A DNA stretch of 64,000 bases from Ariolimax columbianus (GCA_036924085.1 JAVGWX010000005.1:43159664-43223663); one strand, 5' to 3'; positions 10,701 through 24,799 are shown, counted from the first letter of the stretch. Notes: a model not told the origin generated them from the letters alone. Translations and numbers: made by a program.

Positions 10701-12905
10701 GCCGTCGTCTTGAAGTCGTCTGTAAGTTTGGGGTTTTCCCAGAGACGTGTTGCAAGACGAGAAAATATGGTAGCAGCTCAACCAATGTAATTGCCAAATT
10801 CAGGTTCTAGGAAGAGCGTATCATTGATTAGAGACCCCAGGTAAGTGAACTGGTCCATAGTTGCCAGTTCATAGTTATCAATGGTGATAGTTGGGGTGGT
10901 ATCTACGTCTTGTCCCAGCACATTTGATTTATTCAGGCTTATTGTGAGGCCGACAAAATCTTTGTACGCCTTGGAGATGCGATCTATCAATCTCTGGAGT
11001 TCATGTACACTGTGAGTGACAATTGCAGCGTCATCAGCAAATAACAAGTCCCTGATAGTAAATTCCTTGATCTTGGTTTTAGCTTTGAGTCTAGCAATAT
11101 TAAACAAACGACCATCTGATCTAGTGTGAAGGTAAATCCTTTCTGTGGCATTACCAAATGCGTGCTTCAGAAGCAGTGCAAAGAAGATTCCAAATAGTGT
11201 TGAAGCCAGGACACAGCCTTGTTTAACACAATATTGAATATTAAATGAAGGCGATATATTACCGTTGAATTGAACTTTTCTCTTATAATCTTTATGAAAT
11301 GACGCTATAAGCTGCAGCAGTTTGTTAGGACATCCTTTTAAAAAAAATAATTTTGAAGAGTCCAGCCTTACTAACGAAATCGAATGCTTTAGTCAGGTCG
11401 ATGAAAGCAGCATAAAAAGGCTTGTCCTGCTCGCAGGATTTTTATTGTAGCTGTGGTAGAGAGAAGATCATGTCGAACGTTGATCGTCCAGATCGGAAAG
11501 CACATTTTAGGTCTGGGTACACGCGCTCAGCCAGTTTGTGTAGCCACAGTAAGATCACTCTGGCAAAGACTTGGCAACAACATTGAGCAGTGAGATGCTT
11601 CTGTAATTATTACAGTCACTTCTATCACCTTTATTTTTATATAAAGTGACAATTTTTGAATCTCTCAAATCTTTGGGGAATGTTGACCTCTTTCAAACTC
11701 GCCATAGCAACACATGTAGCGGTTTCAAGAGTGCGTTTTTACAATACTTGATCAGATCAGGTGGGCTCCCGTCATTGTCCGCTGCTTTGCCCAGCGCCAA
11801 GTTATCAATGGCTGTATTGAGATCTTCTAAATATGATTCGACGTCCAGCTCCACCATTCTAGGATAGCCTTGAACAGCATCAAGGGCTGTGGGAGGGATC
11901 ATACTGTCGCACGAGGAGCTCAGACTAGTGCTCTACTTATCGCTCCATCTGCCTTACCTTGTCAGTTATTTTCTCGCCACTAATCAATTTGAGCGGAATT
12001 GTCTTCCTGTACACGGACTAATAGCTTTTTAAATGCCATAATATAATTATCTAATATTGCCTGTTTCTGCCGCAGTCTGGATCTATTCACTAAGGTGGAC
12101 CCAGTACTCATTTGCATAGCGGTGAGCTGTTTGCTGAACCTGGCTTCTGTCGGAATTTAGGGATTGCAGTGTAACTGCATTTGGAAGGCACTTGTAGTTA
12201 ATAAGAGCAGTGCGGTTTGCTTCGATTATGGGTGTCATATCAGTTTTTTCTGGATTCGAACCAATCATCGGCTTTTGCAGTGCTTCTTCCAAAAATATTA
12301 AGCGCAGTGCTGTTAATGTTGAATCGAAATTGTTTCCATGTTTCTGTAACAATGGTGCTACTTTGTATAATTCGTATAGTTTCTTCGAAGGCGTCGTTAA
12401 AGCGAATTATCAGTGCAGGTTCTGACATTTGTCTCGTGTCGATGCGTGGCTTACCTTTGTGTATGGTGTAAAACAACTTTCTTGGTTGCAACTTTATTTT
12501 TCATCAACCAGTGCATGGTATGTGTCCCCGTCTGCGCTATGGTAGGAGCGCGTGAGGAGAACAGATCTGAGAAGAGACTTTCTCACAAGAATATGATCAA
12601 GCAGCTGGCAGTGTTTGGATCGTGGGTGCATCCATGAAACTTTGTGTTTAGGCTTGGTCCGAAAAAAGGAGTTGATGACACGGAGCCCATGATAGACAGA
12701 ACTCTAAATCCGTTGCCCATTTTCATTATCCTTGCTGACTCCAAAGTTGCCAAGGCATGAAGGCCATGAATCGTGATCAGCATTGAACTCGGCGAGTAGA
12801 AAAGTTGTTCCTGACTGGATATGTTTCTAATGACTGCTGATAGATTCTCATAAAAAGCATTTTTGGTTTCAGCTGTGGGGCACAAGGTAGGAGCATATGC
12901 CATTA
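10701..12905 (-). mobile_element. LINE family C, endonuclease plus reverse transcriptase, decayed
   Basis: This copy runs on the minus strand from about 12,905. An apurinic endonuclease fragment has YAPTLCPTAETKNAFYENLS followed by a damaged linker region (12,491-12,083) with KGKPRIDTRQMSEPALI and STALNIFGR. The RT starts near 11,900 with LGKAADNDGSPPDLIKYCKN and includes LFNIARLKAKTKIKEF, the active-site motif FADDAAIVTHSVHELQRLID (11,107-10,990), TYLGSLINDT, and LATRLWENPKLTDD near 10,720. Several frames are needed, so it is a pseudogene. The family resembles the LINEs whose proteins are often mis-annotated as craniofacial development protein 2-like. Homology to the C copy at 16,240-17,268 stops at about 10,701; the 10,501-10,700 sequence is unassigned. 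Confidence 0.85.
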
Positions 12906-12918
12906 TTTTTGTTTTTCT

Positions 12919-13500
12919 TTATATTATTAAATTCAGAAGCATCTTCTCCACCTTGAGTTGTACGAGGACCTCACTATTTGTTTTCCTATCTTTCCAAGAA
13001 ACTCGTCTAAGTCTCACGAGGACCCACATTTTAAAGGTTTCAATACTCTTCTCCATTTTATTTGTCAGGGTCAGGGTTTTTACTCCATGCAATAAAACTG
13101 AAAGCACATAGCATTTAACAATTCTCATTCTGAGATATCTCCTTGAACAGAAGTGTATATCTCATGCTGTTAAATGTATTCTTCGCCATTACAATTCTCT
13201 GAATGATCTCCATTTCGTATTTGTAATCCCCCGTTATTAGCTGTCCATGGTATACATAGTTTGACACTTCTTCCAGACTTTCTCCATTTATGTGGATGTC
13301 AACTTGTGAACTTTCGTTCCTTTTACTGCCACCATAACTTAAGTCTCTTTATTTTTATTTCCAGCCCACATTGCTGGCATATGCTGTTTACTGTATCCAT
13401 TCTGAATATATACTGGATCTGCCATTAACACTGTATCAACTGCATATCTGATATTATTGATACTTCGTCCTCTTATATTCAATCCAGACATTTTTGTTAA
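12919..13500 (-). mobile_element. LINE reverse transcriptase C-terminal fragment (family D)
   Basis: The minus strand encodes MRIVKCYVLSVLLHGVKTLT, MEKSIETFKMWVLVRLRRVS and WKDRKTNSEVLVQL (13,128-12,919). This resembles the thumb/connection region of RTE/CR1-like RTs that normally reads 'cyvls.llyg.e.wtl...e..lr.fe.w..rr.lris w.d...n..vl'. Upstream sequence to about 13,500 is probably part of the same copy but is too decayed to read cleanly. Confidence 0.6.
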
Positions 13501-13772
13501 TCTATTGAACATTTTTTCTGTGTATGTATAAAAAGGAAAAGTATAATAACACCATTTTGTTTATGAAAAAGAAATGGCGGTATTGTTACCTCATGAAAAA
13601 TGTGGCACAGATAAACAACGTAAAACAATTGACATTAATTGAAAGAAAAAAAAATTACAATTTACTGGAGAAATATTTGACCGATATACAGTCAATTAGC
13701 TGCATGCAATTACTCAACCATTTGATTGAAGTAAGAATGGACACGGAGATAGAAGTAGGAACTTCAAATACG

Positions 13773-14325
13773 GTGAGATACCAGGTATCACCATTACTAA
13801 GGTATCCAAACATTCCTAAGATGTGATATTACCAGCTTTCCCAATTACTAAGGAATTCACATATTCAAATGCGGTGATATACCATCAATCCCTATTGGTA
13901 AGATATTCAAACATTCCAACGAGGTGACATACCAGCTATCACTATTACTAAGGTATGCAAACATTTATAAGATGTGATATTACCAGCTATTCTAATTACT
14001 AAGAAACTACTACATTCCATTGAGGTGACTTACGAAGTATCATTATTACTCAGACATCCAAACATTCTATTATGATGACATACCAGCAATCACTATTGTT
14101 ATGACATCCAAACATTCCAATTCGGTGACACTAGAGCAATCACTATTGGCAAGACATCCAAACATTTTAATTCGGTGACATTACAGCAATCATTCTTGCT
14201 ACGACAACTAACCATTCTATTCACATTACCAGCAATCATTCTTGCTAAGACAACTAACCATTCTATTCACATTACCAGCAATCACTATTGTTAAGACATT
14301 AAAACATCCCAATGAAGACATTATA
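13773..14325. repeat. Degenerate 50-bp minisatellite, about 11 copies
   Basis: Units begin with GTGACATACCAGCAATCAC or variants and contain ATCCAAACATTCCAAT before the next GTGA. Successive starts are about 50 bp apart. The last units are shorter (about 46 bp). Divergence between units is high, so the array is old. Confidence 0.85.
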
Positions 14326-16239
14326 TTCAAACCGACTCTTTGGTATACAATGTCAGTCACAAACCCAGATCAAGTTACATGTACAAGAAGCAGTCAGCGT
14401 CACTAAATGAGACATTTTGTGAAATGGAGAAATCCGACAGAAAGTGGCAATAAAGCATGGTACAACTCATATTCAATCGTTTTGTCATATGTAAAGAATG
14501 TCCCTAAACCTTCGAGTCAATTGAACATGGAACAACCGTCAAAAGAATTAGAGCAATAGTAAGGTCAATATGAAGATGAATTGATGGTGTTCAAGAAACA
14601 CACCAGAGGCATGAATTGAACATTTCAACCACCATACAGATCGCACACTTAAGACAATAGCCCTTCCCCATTTCATCTAACGATCTAAGTAGACGGATGA
14701 GATGAGATGATCAGATTTGATTTGCATTGAATATCCCTTTTAAAAAAGGAAATCTTAATCAAAATATCATTTTTCGCTCGCTTATTGAACAGTTGTCTGA
14801 CTACCTTTGATAAATCAGAACAATAAAGAGAGATTGACATATACTTCACCTTACAATTTGTGTAGATTTATTCATAAAATGAATATTATTTGATACAATG
14901 TAAAATTTAGTAAGGATCAAAGGGAATTGTGTTATAACACTATTGTTAATTTTGTTTAATTTGAGTTAAATTAAATTTCTAAAAAAAAAAATAATTGCAG
15001 AATAAATAAATAAATACATTACAAATTATCAACACATTCAGTTTATTAATAAAGTGTTTCGATAAACACACTAAAAATATTAAGACATTTATTGATAAAT
15101 ATCAAGACCATTATTTTATAAACAAAAATACAGTAAATTAGTAATAAATCTGCTTTAAAAGAAAAGAAATATTTACCATTCAGCATCAAGATGTTTGTTT
15201 TATCAACAAAGTCGCTGTATCATCCTTAAATGTGCCTTAACATACCAGTGGGTTTACCAGTAAGTGTGAACACGTTAGCTTCATGAACCAAATTTATAAA
15301 GCGTATCCACACATTTAATGTAATATACCCAGACACTTACAGCAGAGCGATAACACATTTGCTAGAGAATATCAATAGTCAGAGCCAAGTATCAATTTCA
15401 GAGATATCGTAAACTAACGTGGAGAGGCAATTATTTGTTTCCCCCTTTACACCCGACACTGACATATTTACTGTGCACACTTTGTGACGCTGACCGCCTT
15501 ATGACAACAAACACGAACGAACGTATTTTCTTTGTGAACCAACTAATGCACTGGTGAAGGAGAACAAAACCCATGCAGATATCAAGAATGTCAGATATTT
15601 GTTGGTGGGGATTTAGTATTTTTTACTTCTGTCTAAATACTTCGGATTTAAGTCAAGACTTCAGGATATATGTTTGTGACGATCTGGAATGTGGTTTACT
15701 ATACAGAAAATATTTGATAATGATGAAAGCAAATGAATGAAACAGTTTGCCAGTTCGCCATGACCAGGTTCTCATCATAACCTGGTCTCTCTATACTTGG
15801 CCATGTATTGTCAACACGCATGTAACGACAGTTGCAAGAGTCTGTTAATGGAAGTTTCAGTTCTAAGACATCATTAACCGTTATACCGAATTCTTAATCC
15901 ATGGGTCGAAAGCTTTAAAAGGAATGACTACAGCGCTGCATGAATGAATAGTATACTAAGAGACCTCACACTACCATGACCTTTGTCTTGTAACGCAATG
16001 TTCATGCGCACAGAATATCATATTGGGGGTGAAATTGACATCACAAAGTGGACACATTAGATATGGAAAGGGGGTGGGGGAGGGGGGAGACTTTAATCAA
16101 TCTATGACTGTCTATGAGATTATGAAATAGCAATAAATGAATCAGGACTCCATAGACTTGTCTTATCTTGTCTTATCCACTTTTGCCGTGGGGAGCCGTA
16201 GTTTTCTGTCCAGTGCTAGACGTGTCGTTGAAGTGGTCG
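14326..16239. other. No gene seen
   Basis: AT-rich DNA without a supported gene. A G-rich run (GGGGGTGGGGGAGGGGGGAG, about 16,070-16,089) could form a G-quadruplex, but nothing around it suggests a function. Confidence 0.5.
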
Positions 16240-17268
16240 TCTCCACAGACTAGATGTATGAAAAGACACATGGGTCGATTATCTTAGCAGAGATGATTAA
16301 TGATAGGAAGGAACATAGATGTGTACAACCTGCTATTTCCACACGAAATGACTATCCGAATCCTTTGTTGGGCCTGCACACTTTCTGGGCGAAGATTAAG
16401 ATTCAAAGTTCTGACAGTAGTCCACATTCGGCGGGAATCATTGTCAACGGCCATCGTGTAAATTCCACCAAGGACTTCATTTTTCTAGACAAAAGACTGA
16501 TTACATATGAACGCAGTGGCCCGGAAATCATTTAGAAGATCTGCAGAGAATCTGGTCTTTGGAGATGCGACCGTCTTCAATGCTGCGAACATGACAAAGC
16601 CATCGCAGTCTTCATTTGCGATGGACTGTGTACATACTTTGAAGATCCAAGGATCTCATGCGACGTTGGTGATAGGTGTTGATCCTATGCTCTACATAGA
16701 AGCGTACAGATGGCACAGGCATTGTAGGTCATAGCCGTCGTCTCGAAGTCGTCTGTAAGTTTGGGGTTTTCTCAGAGACGTGTTCCAAGACAAGAAAATA
16801 TGGTAGCAGCTTAACCAATGTAATTGCCAAATTCAGGGTCTGGGGAGAGCGTATCATTGATTAGAGACCCCAGGTAAGTGAACTGGTCCACAGTTGCCAG
16901 TTCATAGTTATCATTAGTGATAGTTGGGGTGGTATCTACGTCTTGTCCGACCATATTTGTTTTATTCAGGCTTATTGTGAGGCCTGCGAAATCTGGGAGA
17001 TGCGATCTATCAATCTCTGGAGTTCATGTACACTGTGAGTGACAATTGCAGCGTCATCAGCAAATAACAAGTCCCTGACAGTAAATTCCTTGATCTTGGT
17101 TTTAGCTTTGAGTCTAGCAATATTAAACAAACGACCATCTGATCTAGTGTGAAGGTAAATCCCTTCTGTGGCATTACCAAATGCGTGCTTCAGTAGCATT
17201 GCAAAGAAGATTAAATTTAGTTTTGGGAACAGGACACCACATTGCATATTAAATGAAGGCGATGTAAG
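16240..17268 (-). mobile_element. LINE family C, second copy (RT palm to C-terminus)
   Basis: The RT palm at 17,271-16,980 has LLKHAFGNATEGIYLHTRSD, LFNIARLKAKTKIKEF and the active-site motif FADDAAIVTHSVHELQRLID. At DNA level it is nearly identical to 10,990-11,190. Beyond the RT core the minus strand still reads TYNACAICTLL, HRINTYHQRRMRSL and RLRWLCHVRSIEDGRISKDQ (about 16,730-16,560), the usual C-terminal connection region, with frameshifts. It therefore extends further 3' than the copy at 10,701. Confidence 0.8.
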
Positions 17269-17439
17269 CACAGGATCTTTTAGAAAACAAAGATGCGCCT
17301 ATACAGAACATGTGTCATTTTAATTCTCATGTGCGACTAAGAGACCTGGACGGTCTTAAAGGGAGGTCGGAAGCGGCTCGAGATCTGTCACATGCGCAAC
17401 TATCGTCGTATCGCGAAGTTCGCTGGCAAGACTTAGGCA

Positions 17440-18650
17440 CTAATATAACTGCCTCCCTATTCTCACTTATTATTTTCCCTGTACTGTCTATGAGATGGCC
17501 TACTTTGTTTTTAGTTTTTTTGTTTATTTCTAACATAAGAGAAGAAGCTTTTACTGTCAGACTTGATCCTCTAAGCAAGTTTTTTTTTTGAAGTCTATTT
17601 TTGCTGTTTTATTCGCTTTCTGAGATATGTTCTGCTTGTCCAAATATTTTAAATATGTTTCTTTTGATTACCTGCCTCTATATATTTTTTCCATGCTTTA
17701 TTTTTAGCTCTTCTACATTTCATTACAAATCTAGTTATCCACTTTCTACGCTTTCGGTTTACCTCCCTACATGGAACACATTCCTCTTTTAGCGTTTCTA
17801 GAACTGTTTTAAAACTCTCCCACTCCTGTTCTACATCTGCTCCTCCAACAATATCTTTTCAGATTATGTGGTTCGCTGCCTCTTTCATCCTCTTAACATC
17901 TGCCTTAGAGTAGTCGTGTGTTCGCGTGTTTTTGTTTACTTCTTTCCCTGCAATAAGATCCCAACGGATGATTTGACGGTCACTTGAGCCAAACAGTTCC
18001 CCAACGGTAACGTTTTCAATCATATTTTCCCTTGTAGTAAAAACTACGTCGAGTGTATTTTTGCCTCTGGTGGCTGCTTCTACATGTTGAATTAAAAAAT
18101 TGTCAGTTATGCACTTAACAAAACCTTTTGACTCTACAAGTGCTTCTGCCATATCCCATTTTATTTCTGGAAAGTTGAAATCCGCCATTAATAATAATTT
18201 CCTTTCACTTGCCTTTGCTATGCTACTAATCAGCTCCTCATCTTCCTCTTTTTGACTTGATGGACATCTATAGCACACTCCAATCACTGTTTTTTCACCC
18301 CCACTTTCCTTTTCTCCCCATAATCTTTCATTTTTGTTACCACATGAAAAATCATCTTTGATCATTATATTAACAGAATTTATATAGTATAATAAAACGC
18401 CACCTCCCTTAGTCTTGTCTCCGACTAGCCTATCTTTTGTTAACATTGTATATCTCTCTATTTCAAGTTCACTATCTGCAATGTTCTCATATGTCCATGA
18501 TTCTGTTAACGCCATTATATCTGTTTTTTCTTCTTCTACATACAGTTCCAATTCTTCTCTTTTATTTACTATGCTTCTCACATTTGCATAAAAACATTTC
18601 AGTTTGTAATTTTGTTGTTTTTACACTTTTTGCTTTTGCTTTATCATTTT
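17440..18650 (-). mobile_element. LINE family A endonuclease half
   Basis: A minus-strand frame of 240 codons (18,581-17,859) is an apurinic/apyrimidinic endonuclease-like domain. Visible blocks are IMALTESWTYENIADSELEI (the conserved E), GGGVLLYYIN, VIGVCYRCPSSQKEEDEELI, LLLMADFNFPEIKWD (DFN motif), NTLDVVFTT and FGSSDRQIIRWD, where SDR replaces the usual SDH. The segment from 17,850 to 17,440 is the linker toward RT and matches the 5' side of the 5,170-6,480 copy near 6,330-6,420, which assigns it to family A. Confidence 0.85.
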
Positions 18651-18719
18651 AGTGTTTACTTATTTCACACTTCCCTGACCCCAACTCTCCCCTTTGACTA
18701 CATCCTCTATAGCACCCTA

Positions 18720-18915
18720 TTGTAGGCGTAGCGTAGGATAACTAAAGATAACATTCTCTACTAAACATTCTTCGACTAAACTAAACTAAACACAAAATAA
18801 AGTAACACATCATAACTAAACGTAAGATACCACATCATAGCTAAACATAGTACATCATAGCACAACTAAACATAATATAGCAAAGCATCACTAAACATGA
18901 ATTAACAAAGCATAA
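18720..18915. repeat. Degenerate CTAAACATA-type simple repeat
   Basis: Irregularly spaced repeats of AACTAAACATA, CATCATAGC and related words. AT-rich, with no coding potential. Confidence 0.6.
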
Positions 18916-20486
18916 GGGAAGAATACAAAATAAACATAACATTACATTAGAGATGTCTGTCAGATCAGACGAAATACCATCTCCATGTAAAATGTAGACA
19001 TTGATTGATTTGCAAAAATTTGTTTTATAACTACCATTATCTCATACCAAAACCTACCCACCATTCCATCTCATCATCTTTTCCACAACCCAAGTTAGCT
19101 CCAAGGAATGCTCATACATAATGCAGATTATTGAGAAAATGTTAGCTATTTGAAATACGTTCAAACTGTATTCAAAAGAACCAACTATACTAATATGAAA
19201 ACAGTTTTAAATGGTGCTAGTTGCCTCCAAACCTCATTCTTGAAAGCATCTAAGCGAATCTATCAGTGAACCCTGTGTTCTAAGATAACCGTTGTTATTG
19301 TTAATACACAGCAATGCACGTAGTTATGTTCATTTTGTATCTGCCTAAGCATCAACAACAAATTAGGAGCAGGGCAGATGAGGTGGTCGAAGAGCCTTGC
19401 TTCTTCATTACTTTATCAATAAAGTCCAATTGTAAGATGGTTTCAGCACCAGCGCACATTCTTTACCGTGCGTCTAAGCACTGTACTCAGAACCTCTGCT
19501 ACTGTTTTTTTGTGTGCTTGCAGATGACCTGGTTAAATTATAATCAGGTATTAAATTCATTTCGTTTTCCATTTCTATATTTAGCTGACGAAGGTGTACG
19601 TATACCACTCTACCATGCTTTCCTCATTTCTGTTATCTTCCCTAAACTTGGCAGCTAATTTTCATTGACGTACTCTCTCATTAATTTTACTGCTATGCCG
19701 TATTCTTAAATACATTTTTTGTTGAGGTCAAAGACTTAAGAGAAGCACTTGTTTTAGTGAATAGAGATTATCTAAACGGCTTTAACTTTGATTGCTTACG
19801 CTTTCCAGGTGGAAAGTATGTTTCTGTTTTGTTGATCACACAATCAGTTTGGGCAATACCGTTCTTGATCCAAGAATCACGGATTTGATTTGAACTATAA
19901 GAAGAAAATCAGTCAATGTTCAGTTAAAACTAATATCGCAGCACTCGACGCCTTGTTTGTGACAATTAGATCACTTGTAGATAGATCACAAATTCTTTCA
20001 CATTTTAAATGCCACTTTCATTTGTATTTCCTATTCTGAAATAAATAATATATACATTTATATATTTTAGCTGACGACTACGCGGCCGAACGGTTGGAAT
20101 AAAAATTTCCTAATTTGGAGTAACGAAGCTCAAACCTCGTATACTTTTTTCGTTTCTTTCGGGGGTGAAATATAAAGTTGACATGAGGTGAAAGCAAAGG
20201 AAAACGTCGAAAACATCCTCAGCTTTATATATAATACTCAAAAATATGAAAATTAATGGGATTGATGATAGTTGATGACTATTTTAGTTCGTAGAGTAAA
20301 AAAAAACAAGAGATCTGTCATTGTTGTTGCAATAGCAGAAAGTTGCGTTAGAAACACCAATCATCTGTGACGAGGTGAACTTACAATTAACATGAAAACC
20401 ATTAAGTCATCCATATGCTAAAACCCGGTCTAGTCCAGTATGTACAGGAAATGTTGGCGATAATTTCTTGATAATTGTGTCTAATC

Positions 20487-20487
<1 letters not shown>
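18916..20487. other. No gene seen; one weak tRNA-like trace
   Basis: No protein gene can be supported. At 20,085-20,150 the plus strand has GCGGCCGAACGGTTGGAAT (box A-like) and, about 35 bp on, AAGCTCAAACCTCG (degenerate box B). This could be a decayed tRNA or a SINE head, but I cannot fold it into a good cloverleaf. Confidence 0.3.
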
Positions 20488-20531
<44 letters not shown>

Positions 20532-20578
20532 CACACACACACACACGCACCACACACACACATACACCACACACACAC
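20488..20578. repeat. (CT)n-(CA)n compound microsatellite
   Basis: A CT-repeat tract (about 20,488-20,528) passes directly into a CA-repeat tract interrupted by GCAC and TAC (to about 20,578). Confidence 0.95.
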
Positions 20579-23500
20579 TTGAAAAAGTATACCAACACAT
20601 TTACATCAGATTTGGTAAAAGACTGCGTAAAATCAAAAGACATATACATACATTTGTATACAGTCTATAGTAGAATTAAATTGGTCCTGCAAAGAGTTTG
20701 GATGGATTATACGTTTTAAAGACGGTCGTGAAAGTATTGAGAGTGATGAACTCTCGTAAGGAAGCTACAATCTAGCAAAGAGAAAACATGTCAAGCACGC
20801 AGCTGTGCTGATTAATTGTCGAGTCACAATGAATTACTTGTCTGAAGACTTACACATTAGTTTCTGCTTAATTCAATTGAATTTTAGTGACGATTTGGGA
20901 GGTAGACCCGTCTCATTAAAACTTATTCCTAAATTGCTAGAAGGTGGATCGTGCTTCAGCTGCTGGGGATAAATCGTGGGTTCATGGTTATGGCCCTCGA
21001 ACTAAAGTAGTCTTTACACAATTCGTAGAAAAACGCCGACATTGCACGAGAATGGCGAGTGACATTGCAGTTTAACCAGGGGCTTCTTGCTAAGCATCGT
21101 ATTTCGCAGGTCTACAAACAACCCAGAAGACCGTCTAAAACTTGCAATATGTGTCTTTACATTTTTCGGCAACTATTTTGACAAGATCTGATGCAAATGA
21201 TTGATTTTGTCCTCCATGACCTAGCGATAAATGACGTTTATACATATAAAGCACTACTGCAAACAAACCAGACAGTTAAGGTAAACGTATCTCATGAATA
21301 CGTTTGATCCAAAGGTCTATATGTGTCGAAACTTTTGGCTGTACCCAGTCAGTATATAAAGCCTAGCACATATAATACACACAAATACATACATATGCCA
21401 TCTTTTTTGAAACACTCCATGTTTCACAGCCATACAGTAAAATAAACTTTGAATTAATAATTGCTGATTTGTATTTTTGTAGTGTTCTTATTTTTTACAA
21501 ATTTGAATAAGTTTCCCAATGCAATGACACTGCTCTCACCTTTTGAATTCTTATTTTGATCTATTTATTTGTACCTCCTAGTTTGTCCATATTGCAACTG
21601 AGTAAGATATATACATTATTTCACATCTTGAACTTGTGTCTGATTGTCATTAGTTGCACTTATTTTGATCATTTGTCTAATTCACTCATTAGCTAGCAGA
21701 ATGAGAAATTGTGATAAGAGATATCCATGTCCCATACTAGTCTTTATATCAACGGGTTCAATGTTAACCTTTATGTAGAGCTCTTTATTTCATATGTTTT
21801 CTAAATTATGTTAGTGTCTGTGAACTTTAGCGGCAACAGTAGTGTGTGAGTAGTTTCCGAAGTGATTCTCTGCTAAATGATTTTTCATAGTTTTCAAAGC
21901 CAATATAAAGTAGAGTTCCATTTTAGAATTTGTTCAACTATTATTGCCAGTGTAGCTATCTGAGAATATTTGATTGAAACAATGCCAGTTTTTACCTGTT
22001 TGATCTTTTTCAATGTTTTCAAAGCACCGATAATAACACTATTCCCTGTAGCCTATGCCATGCAGCAGATCTACTTAGTTTGGCAACTTGACTAAAATAA
22101 ACGCTTTTAAAGGCTACTGGTATTCCTTCTTTTTCCCAAATGTTACCAGGTAGTAATAACGTCTGGCTTGATTGCCTCTGCTGAGATACTATGTGACAGA
22201 AAAGCGTTACTTGAATAAGCTACATTATGACGAGTAGATGTTTCACTACATTCACACTTGCAATATTGAAGTAGCTTGTTAAATATCACAAAAATGCATG
22301 TGTTTCTGCATTCAAAATATTTTTATTGAAGAAATTAAAGAATACACATATTTTTCTACAATAACTAGTAAGACGGTGAGTTGTTTTGTGTTGTTTGCCT
22401 TAACACAGCATATCATTGTCTTATTTAACATGTTGTTTTTGCTATATTGCTTTGCACATAATTGGGATAATTTCATGGCGACATTTGTGATAAAGTGACA
22501 GATATCATTCTTCTGGAATCTATGTAAGCATTCATCGAAGTCGAGGAAGCCTTTATTTGCAATATATCTTTGCTCTGTATTATCTTCAGTGAAGTTAAGT
22601 TGTGAGCCCACCATTATTCCAGCTGATTTCCAGGATTTCCTCTATAATTGCCAGCTAGAACATTTCTATTACCCAACCATTTTATAAAATCTTCAAAACA
22701 TACTTGTATGCATGCTCATTGAATATTGTTAATTGTATTTTCTATCTAATAACAAATAGGAAAGAAATATCTGAAATAAACAAACAGAAAGAATCACCGT
22801 AGAAAGAGCAAAAGTTCAGAACATGTCAATCATCCATTGCAACAAGTTTCTACCAAAACAGGTAAGACAAATTTAGTGCCACATAAACCATATTATGTAG
22901 TATGAAAATAAATCGTGGACAATGAAGAACATTAATGAACCGATGTTATGAGATGTGGATAAACAAAATAACAGAGAACCACATGAATCTTGTTCCCAAC
23001 ACATCAAAACGAAGCAGCTCAACTATTTGTTAACATGTACACGAACTTGACTTTCTGACTTTCACTCTGTTGTTTGATACGGACTTTGCCGCTCTTCTTT
23101 CTTTATTAATAATCGATCGTCTCTAACGACATGCCTGGCCAGTTATAGCCTGACTATTTATTTCTCCCGTTTTTGGCCTCATTTAACACACGGAAGACGA
23201 ACACGACACAGATCAGATATTCTATTGATTACTACAATAGTTCAGGATTACAAATATAAATGGCACCTTGCTTTGGGTAATAGTCTACTTCTTCGTTCAT
23301 CCTCAGATTAAGGCCCTGGATTCTCTTACAAAGGCTATTGTATCTCTGTGCAGCTTTTATCTCATATCTTTCTCGCAAGGCCCTACTTGTTCTCCCTATT
23401 CCTGTATGAGCATCCATCTTATGAGGATGTATTCCACAGTCATGGTATGCTTACCACATTGATAGTTGTTACATGTCCCAATCCTCATTTTGTTCATTGA

Positions 23501-24799
23501 ATCTATTATGCCCAGCTCTCAGTTAAAGACAATGACTTGTTCCTGCTTAACCTAAGTATTTGAATCAATAGTTTGATAATACAACCTGCGGGTATCCTCA
23601 GACACCAGACACTTCATCATATTTTCTATAAATGAACAGCATGTTTCAAATATATTACTACTTCTATAGTATTACTATATACTTAGATCACATTCTTGCT
23701 ACTCTCTTGACAACCGGCTTGAGATTACTCAGGCCGCTGGTGCCTGAGATGTACACTATCTAATGCATATATGGCATGGGGCAATATATGACGGGAAGTG
23801 CCTGTTAGACACTGCGCTTGTGACTGTCTGTTCGACACATTCTGTGAGTTGCACGCTAAACTTTATCTATAATTGTTTGTCACTTAATGTCGTGTGTCTA
23901 GTTGTTCTTAACAGACCATATTCATGGTCTAGACCTGTGAGCTATAACAAATTAAAATATTAATTTGAAGGATAAGGAAAGATACAATATATGGGGTTAA
24001 ATTATTTCATGAGTGGGCGACATGAATAACGTCTTTGGTGAGCAGCAAACAAGCAAACAAACGAAAAAACAAAGAAACAGAGTAGTTTTGATACGGTCGG
24101 CTGGCAAGTCATTATTTGAAAATTCTCATGTTCGGTAACACATATCGGCATGTATTTTTACAAGCATGGCACTGGTTATATTTTTGAAACCCATATTTTA
24201 TTACTTAAGACTGCATTGAATCTATATGTGCACATGCGACTGTATGTTGGTTTTGTTTTTGGTATTAATTAAAAGCGGATGACAAAGCTAGAGTAATCAG
24301 TATTTAACATGCATGAACAAGTTCATTTATTGTTCTCCGTTTTGTTCAAAACGAAGCAAAGGGCCACCAATGCAAAATAAAGTTGACAGGACGCAAATGT
24401 GTCAAAGTGCATTCTGTATTCTGGCAGTAGCTTTTTGTAGCAACTTATTTTATGTGGTGAGGCAATTAACTCCATGCAGGACCCTGTTTAGTCGACTTTT
24501 AGAACACACTCCAATAGCAGGTCACGGGGCTTACACAAGCCTAGGGGGATGTCAAGAAGCAAGCAGAATGAACGTGACAAAATGTGGAGTATATTTTGTT
24601 GTTGTTCGCCAATTGTAATCGATGAGGACCATTTTGTCAGCATTTACTGTTCGCATGAGTTCGAAAATAGCAAAATAAGCCAACCTTGACATTGTCTGTT
24701 GCACTCAGTACAGGGAAATAAGGCAACCCTTTGCACCGAGTTTGAAGAAGGGTTGATGTGAGTTGAATTGCGAAGCTATTGTTTCTGGATAATTTATTG
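20579..24799. other. Gene-free AT-rich stretch
   Basis: More than 4 kb without a coding region I can defend. A minus-strand frame at 23,232-23,417 contains GRTSRALRERYEIKAAQRYN and is preceded by a faint CGKHTMTVEYILI block; it might be a retroelement C-terminus, but the evidence is too thin to call. Confidence 0.45.

Noticed and set aside
16070..16089. G-quadruplex-like G-run as a regulatory site
   Set aside because: No nearby gene or promoter, and simple G-runs recur elsewhere in the window.
20085..20150. Possible tRNA gene
   Set aside because: Box A- and box B-like words are present, but the acceptor and anticodon stems do not form convincingly.
23232..23417. Frame with GRTSRALRERYE, reminiscent of a GIY-YIG nuclease motif
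   Set aside because: The GIY and YIG residues are not both present and no neighbouring domain supports a Penelope-like element.
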